Origin: Candidatus Aenigmatarchaeota archaeon
GTDB taxonomy: Archaea; Aenigmatarchaeota; Aenigmatarchaeia; QMZP01; JAFGSV01
DNA: 10,276 nucleotides
Direction of reading: 5' to 3'
Assembly (NCBI GenBank): GCA_030624445.1
Contig: JAUXKD010000007.1
Coordinates: 1 to 10,276 of the forward strand
A program made the position numbers and the translations under genes. Shown here in pieces: positions 5,282 through 10,276 of this stretch. How positions within the stretch are numbered: the first letter of the stretch is position 1; every line of letters begins with the position of its first letter. Below the pieces are notes generated by a model. That model searched no databases. It was given only the letters and a program-made list of their open reading frames with translations, and was not told where the DNA came from.

Positions 5282-5302
5282 GCGGTTCTCATAGAATTAA
5301 TC

Positions 5303-6142
5303 ATGCTAAAGCTGGGGAGAGGCCGAAGCTTAAATATTTCCAGATGGGTGGGAAAGGATGCGAAGCTGCTGGATATTTCATCCAGGAAACCGGTAACCTG
5401 CAGGATGAAACAGAAAGTGGACGATGTTCTGGAGCCCTTTGCCAAAAAGCACAGAAGGCTTCCTGTTCTGGATGACAAAGGGCATGTCAGGGGCATGCTT
5501 GCGGCAACGGATGTGCTGAAAGTCCTTGGTGGATGGAAGAAAGGCGGGAAAACCAGGCCGAAAGACCGGCTCGCTGTCAAAGTCAAAGATGTGATGTCGT
5601 CCCACATTTTCCATCTCGACAAGAACGCACAACTGCCAGCCGTTCTGTCTTTCTTCAGGCACCACAGAAGGGGCGCGTATCCCGTCCTGTACAGGAAAAG
5701 CCTTCTGGGGATGGTAACGGAATGGGACATAGTGAGGCAGATAAGGGGCAAAACGGGTGTCAAGGTTTCTGACATTATGGTGAGGAAGCCTTTGGTGGCA
5801 CAGGAGAACTACAACGTTACAGACGTCGCCAAGATGCTGTGCCTGGGTGGGTTCAGGAGGCTTCCCGTGGTAAAGAAAGGCATACTGCTGGGAATCGTCA
5901 CGCCGAGGGACATCCTGAGGTTCTTGCACGAAAAGAACATTCCTGGTAAATTGGAAGGGCAGAAACAGTCCGTGAAGAGCGTCATGGAACGCAGGGTTGC
6001 CGCGACAGGCCCCAATCAGGATGTCTATGACGTCGTAAAAATTATCGTCGGCAATAAGATCGGCGGCCTGCCTGTCATAGAGGACCGGGAACTCTTGGGG
6101 ATAATCACAGAAAGGGACATCGTGGATGCGGTGGAAATCTGA
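5303..6142 (+). CDS. Four-CBS-domain protein (two Bateman modules)
   Basis: 279 residues made up of four CBS repeats (about 24-75, 93-148, 155-210, 222-279) after a short basic N-terminus. The nucleotide-binding pattern G-x-V/I-T-x-x-D is clear in repeats 2-4 ('GMVTEWDIV', 'GIVTPRDIL', 'GIITERDIV') and altered in repeat 1 ('GMLAATDVL', Ala in place of Thr). CBS pairs usually bind AMP/ATP-type nucleotides or SAM and act as sensors. There is no attached enzyme, channel or DNA-binding domain, so it probably works by binding a partner. It is the first gene of a probable operon with the Toprim protein, DnaG and two peptidases (40 bases to the next gene). The partner is unknown. Stop TGA. Confidence 0.9.
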   Translation: MLKLGRGRSLNISRWVGKDAKLLDISSRKPVTCRMKQKVDDVLEPFAKKHRRLPVLDDKGHVRGMLAATDVLKVLGGWKKGGKTRPKDRLAVKVKDVMSSHIFHLDKNAQLPAVLSFFRHHRRGAYPVLYRKSLLGMVTEWDIVRQIRGKTGVKVSDIMVRKPLVAQENYNVTDVAKMLCLGGFRRLPVVKKGILLGIVTPRDILRFLHEKNIPGKLEGQKQSVKSVMERRVAATGPNQDVYDVVKIIVGNKIGGLPVIEDRELLGIITERDIVDAVEI

Positions 6143-6182
6143 TGAATGGTATAGGACACGACACAGCAAAAGGTGATGCGGC

Positions 6183-6614
6183 TTGAGGAAAATGGACGTG
6201 GAATTTTTGATGAGTTGCCTTCATGATTTGGAGGATAAAATCGTTATAGTGGAGGGAAAGAAGGATAGTATGGCTTTAAAAAGCCTGGGTTTGAAGAATA
6301 TTGTATCACTTAACGGCAAACCTCTCACAGAATTCGCCCTTCATGTTTCACACGATTCGCAAAGCAGAAAAGGAGTAGTTATACTCACGGATTTTGATTC
6401 TGAAGGCAGAAAGCTTGCCGCAAGTTTGAATTACCTGCTTGGGAAATACAAGGTTAAAGTCAACCCGAGAATTAGGAGAAAATTCATGAAACTCAGAAAG
6501 AACAGGATTGAAGATTTAAAGGAAGGTGATATTCATGGCAAAGTTAGCTCCAACTTCAATAAAATACGTGATAACAGCTTACATAAAAGCCAACGGTATA
6601 GTGGAAAAGCCTGA
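6183..6614 (+). CDS. Small Toprim-domain protein (UPF0292-like)
   Basis: 143 residues, a stand-alone Toprim domain: the Glu motif 'VIVEGKKDSMALKSLG' near residue 22-37, 'IVSLNG', and 'VVILTDFDSEGRKLA' carrying the D-x-D metal-binding motif. This is the family of short archaeal Toprim proteins related to RNase M5-type and DnaG domains; activity is not established. The TTG at 6183 is favoured because AAAGGTGATG ends five bases before it; an ATG three codons on (6192) is the alternative. The last 26 residues overlap the start of dnaG in another frame (80 bases), so the core probably ends near residue 117 and the tail may be dispensable. The gene is visibly more AT-rich than its neighbours. Confidence 0.85.
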   Translation: MRKMDVEFLMSCLHDLEDKIVIVEGKKDSMALKSLGLKNIVSLNGKPLTEFALHVSHDSQSRKGVVILTDFDSEGRKLAASLNYLLGKYKVKVNPRIRRKFMKLRKNRIEDLKEGDIHGKVSSNFNKIRDNSLHKSQRYSGKA

Positions 6615-7752
6615 CGTGATAGGGGCTGTATTTGGTCAGACCGAGGGTCTGCTTGGTTCTGAACTCAATCTGAGGGAACTGCAAAAGACTGGGAGGATAG
6701 GCCGGATTGAGGTAAATGTCAAATCCAAGGACGGGAAATCCGAGGGCGAGATAGTGATCCCATCTTCTCTTGACGCCGCGGAAACTGCGATGATGGCGGC
6801 GACGCTGGAAACCATAGAAAGGGTCGGCCCGTGTACTGCGAAGATAGCGATAAAAAGCGTCGAGGATACGCGAAACGAAAAAAGGCAATACATCGTCGGC
6901 AAGGCCAAAGAAATACTTCAGGGTTTGATGAACACCGGCGTGCCCGATTCGGACGAACTGTCCGAGGAGATAAAAGAAGCCGTCAGGGTGCATGAGATAA
7001 GTTCCTACCAGGGACTGCCATGCGGGCCTAACCTCTTCGATTCGGAGGATATGATACTGGTCGAGGGCAGGGCGGACATCATTAACCTTCTGAAGCACGG
7101 CGTAAGGAACACCATTGCAATAGAGGGCGCAAGCGTTCCTCCGGCAATAAAAGAGCTTTCAAAGGAGAAGGTCACGACAGCCTTTATGGATGGCGACAGG
7201 GGCGGGGAACTCAATCTCAAGGGACTGCTGGAAACCGCGGAAATAGATTTCGTGGCGATCGCTCCCGACGGAAGGGAAGTTGAGGAGCTGAGCCAGAAAG
7301 AGATATTCAAGTCACTGAGGGAGAAGGTTCCTGCCAAGTCATTCAAATTCGGCTCATCACACGGCGCAAAAAGAACAAGGCCTCCCGGAATGGATAAAAG
7401 GAGAAAGGACCAAAAAAGCGACATCAGAACCCGCGGACCGAGATTCAGGAAGGTGCTCAGACTCAGCAAGGATCAGAAAGAGACGTTCAAAAAAATGCTC
7501 TCAGACCTGGTGGGCACGAGGGCAGCCTGCGTATTCGATTCGAAAAACCAGCTGCTCGGTAAGGTCCCTGTCACCGAACTTTTCAACACCCTTAAGACCA
7601 TAGACAATCCGCATACGATAATCTTTGACGGTACCGTGGACCAGAAATTAGGAAGTATCGCGGAGGAAAAGGGTGTCAAATATCTGGTAGGTATGGACAA
7701 GGTGGATGTCAGGTCAAGGGTCTCTATTATCGGAAAAGAGGACCTGAAATAA
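6535..7752 (+). CDS. dnaG: Archaeal DnaG-type primase
   Basis: 405 residues, normal size. The N-terminal archaeal signature is seen: 'AVFGQTEGLLGSELNLRELQ' then 'KTGRIGRIEV' (31-60). The Toprim domain spans about 170-250, with the Glu motif 'VEGRAD' (Glu177) and 'FMDGDRGG' (Asp219, Asp221). A basic linker (about 278-306) and a C-terminal domain follow. Archaeal DnaG makes RNA primers in vitro and is also a known partner of the RNA exosome. The ATG at 6535 is preferred over a GTG three codons before it because GGAAGGTGAT lies right before it. It overlaps the preceding Toprim gene by 80 bases and ends one base before the peptidase gene, so translation of all three is probably linked. Stop TAA. 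Confidence 0.96.
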   Translation: MAKLAPTSIKYVITAYIKANGIVEKPDVIGAVFGQTEGLLGSELNLRELQKTGRIGRIEVNVKSKDGKSEGEIVIPSSLDAAETAMMAATLETIERVGPCTAKIAIKSVEDTRNEKRQYIVGKAKEILQGLMNTGVPDSDELSEEIKEAVRVHEISSYQGLPCGPNLFDSEDMILVEGRADIINLLKHGVRNTIAIEGASVPPAIKELSKEKVTTAFMDGDRGGELNLKGLLETAEIDFVAIAPDGREVEELSQKEIFKSLREKVPAKSFKFGSSHGAKRTRPPGMDKRRKDQKSDIRTRGPRFRKVLRLSKDQKETFKKMLSDLVGTRAACVFDSKNQLLGKVPVTELFNTLKTIDNPHTIIFDGTVDQKLGSIAEEKGVKYLVGMDKVDVRSRVSIIGKEDLK

Positions 7753-7753
7753 C

Positions 7754-8833
7754 ATGAGACTCGTAAGCAGGCGCAAGATTGACGGCATCAGAGAAAGGTT
7801 CATGGAAAGCGGTGCGGAAATTGCTATTTTTGTCAACAGCGGGTCCGTACAGGACGTCAACATACCATACCTTACAGGCTTTTTCGGAATGCTTGACGGT
7901 GCGCTGGTTTTCGGCCAGAAATCCGGCATGAAGCTCGTTACGTCAGAACTTGATTACGAACGGGCAGTACGGCAGGCTTCTGTGGATGAAATCGTCAAAA
8001 TAAGAGAAGGCGAAACGGCGAAAGATGTTATCAGAAGGCTGCTCGCCGGTTCAAAGAGAATAGGGGTCGTGAAGAACAGGCTGATGTTGGGAGTCTGTGA
8101 AAAATTGAAGCTTCCTAAATCCCGGCTAGTTGATATCGGAAAGATAATGAGAGATGCGAGAGCCGTGAAGGAGCAAAAGGAGCTGGAGGCCGTAAAAAAA
8201 TCCGCGGACATATGCAACAGGGGGGTCCGCTTTCTGGAGAATTCCATAGGGAACGGCGTTAAAGGGAGCGACCTGTCAGCGGAACTCGAAAGGGAACTCA
8301 GATCACGGGGTTCTGAACGTACACCTTTCGATACAATCGTATCCAGCGGTCCGGATTCTTCGATTATACATCCTTATCCCGCATCGGGTGACAGCGAAAT
8401 CGGGAAAGGGTTGGGCCTGGTTGACTTCGGTGCGGTGTACAAGGGGTACGTTACCGATGTCACGGTCCCTTTCATCATAGGCAAACCCTCGAAAAGGGAA
8501 GATGACATCATCGAAACGGTGCTTTATGCGTATGACCAAATTCTGAAAAAGGTGAAGGAAGGAGTGAACACGAAGTCTATAAACTCGGTATACGAGAATT
8601 GTCTGAAGACCCATGGGTTCAAGATAAAACACACACCGGGCCACGGAATAGGACTGGAAACGCACGATTGTCCTTCCTTGGGATCAGACGTGAAACTGAA
8701 AGAGCGGATGACGCTTGCGTTAGAGCCGGGTGTCTATGTCAAAGGGACCGGGGGCTGCAGGCTGGAGAACGATGTCGTCGTGAAAAAGAAGGGTTGTTCA
8801 ATCCTGACAAAATCAAAATTAATAAGGATATGA
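7754..8833 (+). CDS. M24-family Xaa-Pro aminopeptidase/dipeptidase
   Basis: 359 residues. An N-terminal creatinase-like domain (about 1-135) is followed by the pita-bread catalytic domain. All five metal ligands of the family are visible: Asp224 ('LVDFGAVYKGY'), Asp235 ('YVTDVTVPF'), His297 ('PGHGIGLETHD'), Glu324 ('LALEPGVYV') and Glu338 ('GGCRLENDV'); His206 and His304 match the accessory active-site histidines. The protein should therefore be an active dinuclear-metal peptidase cleaving Xaa-Pro bonds, probably cytosolic. The sequence does not separate aminopeptidase from prolidase. It begins one base after the dnaG stop and its TGA overlaps an ATG of the next gene. Confidence 0.93.
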   Translation: MRLVSRRKIDGIRERFMESGAEIAIFVNSGSVQDVNIPYLTGFFGMLDGALVFGQKSGMKLVTSELDYERAVRQASVDEIVKIREGETAKDVIRRLLAGSKRIGVVKNRLMLGVCEKLKLPKSRLVDIGKIMRDARAVKEQKELEAVKKSADICNRGVRFLENSIGNGVKGSDLSAELERELRSRGSERTPFDTIVSSGPDSSIIHPYPASGDSEIGKGLGLVDFGAVYKGYVTDVTVPFIIGKPSKREDDIIETVLYAYDQILKKVKEGVNTKSINSVYENCLKTHGFKIKHTPGHGIGLETHDCPSLGSDVKLKERMTLALEPGVYVKGTGGCRLENDVVVKKKGCSILTKSKLIRI

Positions 8834-8862
8834 ACTCATATCTATACATGGGTGTATCAAAA

Positions 8863-9894
8863 ATGGAAGAAATTCTCAGAAAGCTTGTTGAGGCACCGTC
8901 TGTGAGCGGGTTTGAGGAAGACATTTCAAAGCTCCTGAAAAAGGAGCTTGAACCGTTTGTTGACGAGGTGAAATCAGACAGGATCGGGAACGTCATAGCA
9001 AGAAAGGGTTCCGGGTCACCGAAAATCATGATCGCGGCGCACATGGATGAAATAGGCCTCATCGTGAAATACATAAACAAGAAAGGATTCGTAATATTCG
9101 ATAAGATCGGCGGATGGGATGAAAGGATACTGCCCACTAAGAAGGTTCTCATACATGGCTCGAAGGGGCCTGTTCTAGGAGTGATTGGCTACAAGCCTGT
9201 CCACCTGCAGGAAAGTGATGAACAAAAAAAGCCCGTAAAGCTAAAGGAGATGTTCATAGACATCGGCGCATCGAGTGAAGATGACGTGAAGAAAGCCGGC
9301 GTTGGCATTGGCGATTTCATAACTAATCATGGGACCCTTGAAAAATTGGGTAAATCGAGAGTGACCGGCCACGCATTCGACAACAGGATGGGCTGCCTTT
9401 CAATGATCGAAATTGCAAAAGGCCTGAAGAAATTCAAAGGAACGCTGTACCTGGTTGGGACCGTGAAAGAAGAGATCGGCCTGATCGGCGTAAGGGGTTC
9501 GAGCTTCAGTGTGAATCCGGATGTCATGCTTGCCGTTGATACAACCATTGCTGGAGACATGCCGGGACTTACGGAAGAGGAGGCTCCGCTTAAACTGGGT
9601 GACGGGCCATCGCTCGAAATCAAGGATGGTATGGGCGTCGTACACCCAAGGGTAAAGAAATGGGTAACGGAAACGGCGAAAAGGGGGAAAATAAAAATCC
9701 AGCTCGAGGTGATGTCAGGCGGCGCAACTGACGCTTCCATAGTGCCTACCGTGAGGGAGGGCATACCCGCGGGCGCCATTACCATTCCTGTGAGGTACAT
9801 TCACGCGCCAGTGGAAGTTGCGGACATGCGTGACGTGAAGAATTGCGTGAAGTTGTACGTGAAATTAGTCGAAAGCGCACACCAGTATTTCTGA
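8863..9894 (+). CDS. M42-family (TET-like) metallo-aminopeptidase
   Basis: 343 residues from the ATG at 8863, normal for the family. Ligands and catalytic residues seen: His60 and Asp62 ('AAHMDEIGLI'), Asp173 ('GHAFDNRMG'), Glu203-Glu204 ('VKEEIGLIG'), Asp226 ('AVDTT') and His314 ('YIHAPVE'), the full set for a two-metal M42 enzyme of the large self-compartmentalised type. It should trim N-terminal residues from peptides; side-chain preference cannot be read here. Start: ATGs at 8830 (in ATGA with the previous stop) and 8848 are in frame, but the family begins at 'MEEILRKLVEAPSVSGFE', and GGTGTATC precedes 8863. The longer in-frame reading back to 8599 runs inside the M24 gene and is not credible. 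Together with the M24 enzyme it forms a peptide-recycling pair. Confidence 0.93.
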   Translation: MEEILRKLVEAPSVSGFEEDISKLLKKELEPFVDEVKSDRIGNVIARKGSGSPKIMIAAHMDEIGLIVKYINKKGFVIFDKIGGWDERILPTKKVLIHGSKGPVLGVIGYKPVHLQESDEQKKPVKLKEMFIDIGASSEDDVKKAGVGIGDFITNHGTLEKLGKSRVTGHAFDNRMGCLSMIEIAKGLKKFKGTLYLVGTVKEEIGLIGVRGSSFSVNPDVMLAVDTTIAGDMPGLTEEEAPLKLGDGPSLEIKDGMGVVHPRVKKWVTETAKRGKIKIQLEVMSGGATDASIVPTVREGIPAGAITIPVRYIHAPVEVADMRDVKNCVKLYVKLVESAHQYF

Positions 9895-9918
9895 CTTTAG
9901 AAAATCTGTTAAATTCAA

Positions 9919-10276
9919 TTATCCTGGTATCGATATACTCGGTCTCGTGGGAACTATTTCCAGATATCCCTTGTGAACATCAACTTCACCCACGACGCTG
10001 ACTGTTACACCATCTCTCAATGAATCGATGTTCACGCCCCTCATTTCAAGTCCCTTCAGAAAATCACTCCATAACACGACCTTTATTTCACCCGTCTCGT
10101 CTGAAAGCGTGAAGAAAATGTTACCGTCTTTCATGTTCATATCTTTGATAATTCCCGTGACGTTCACGACTTTCCCCACATGCTCCTTGCTTATTTCACC
10201 TATCTTCACAGGCCCGGAAGTGAAGAACGAAACAAAAATGTAAATGACTATTAAACTTATGATGGAACCTGTGATA
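9919..10276 (-). CDS. Membrane-anchored OB-fold protein, 5' end beyond the window
   Basis: The last 95 residues form one OB fold: 'GKVVNVTGIIKDMNMKDGNI', then 'FFTLSDETGEIKVVLWSDFL' and 'VTVSVVGEVDVHKGYLEIVP', the tRNA_anti-like pattern. A GTG at 10209 could start it, but the frame is open back to the window edge and encodes a hydrophobic segment, 'SIISLIVIYIFVSFF', directly before the OB fold. The real gene therefore very likely starts outside the window and makes a small protein with one N-terminal membrane helix and a C-terminal OB domain; similar anchored OB proteins occur in other archaea. Ligand and side of the membrane are unknown. It is convergent with the M42 gene, with 24 bases between the stops. 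Stop TAA. Confidence 0.8.
   Translation of the reverse strand, partial: ITGSIISLIVIYIFVSFFTSGPVKIGEISKEHVGKVVNVTGIIKDMNMKDGNIFFTLSDETGEIKVVLWSDFLKGLEMRGVNIDSLRDGVTVSVVGEVDVHKGYLEIVPTRPSISIPG

Noticed and set aside
5378..6169. Minus-strand reading of 263 codons opposite the CBS gene
   Set aside because: The plus strand encodes four unmistakable CBS repeats; the minus-strand product has no family features.
8599..8862. Upstream extension of the M42 peptidase
   Set aside because: The frame is open only because it lies within the M24 gene in another frame. The family similarity begins at the ATG at 8863.

Overview
The window is archaeal chromosomal DNA. The evidence is the archaeal/eukaryote-type ribosomal proteins (L18e, L13, S9, S10), an archaeal class I CCA-adding enzyme, archaeal DnaG primase with a small stand-alone Toprim protein, and TATA boxes placed 23-32 bases before tRNA 5' ends and before leaderless ATGs. 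Both tRNA genes carry introns at unusual positions and neither encodes CCA. The lineage cannot be fixed from this sequence. Tight packing, small proteins and odd tRNA introns would suit a small-genome DPANN-type archaeon, but that is inference.

Left part (1-2397, minus strand): the N-terminal part of a secreted or membrane-anchored beta-sandwich surface protein, whose frame is broken by one amber codon and then stays open to the window edge; a 237-base gap with an inverted repeat and a possible small RNA; then the ribosomal protein run L18e-L13-S9-S10, transcribed leftward with two ATGA stop/start overlaps.

Middle (2555-5216, minus strand): tRNA-Leu(CAA) with a 42-nt intron just 5' of the anticodon; a coiled-coil hypothetical protein; tRNA-Gly(GCC) with a 67-nt intron inside the T loop; a 98-residue protein whose C-terminus resembles the archaeal ribosomal stalk tail; and the CCA-adding enzyme. 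The translation and tRNA theme is consistent, since the tRNAs here need the CCA enzyme.

Right part (5303-9894, plus strand): an apparent five-gene operon of a four-CBS-domain protein, a small Toprim protein (UPF0292-like), DnaG primase, an M24 Xaa-Pro peptidase and an M42 aminopeptidase, driven from an 86-bp divergent promoter shared with the CCA gene. The right edge (9919-10276, minus strand) holds a membrane-anchored OB-fold protein running off the window, convergent with the M42 gene.

The 13 genes with a natural stop use TGA nine times, TAA four times and TAG never. This makes the single in-frame TAG in the surface-protein gene worth attention. No gene-free stretch exceeds 300 bases.
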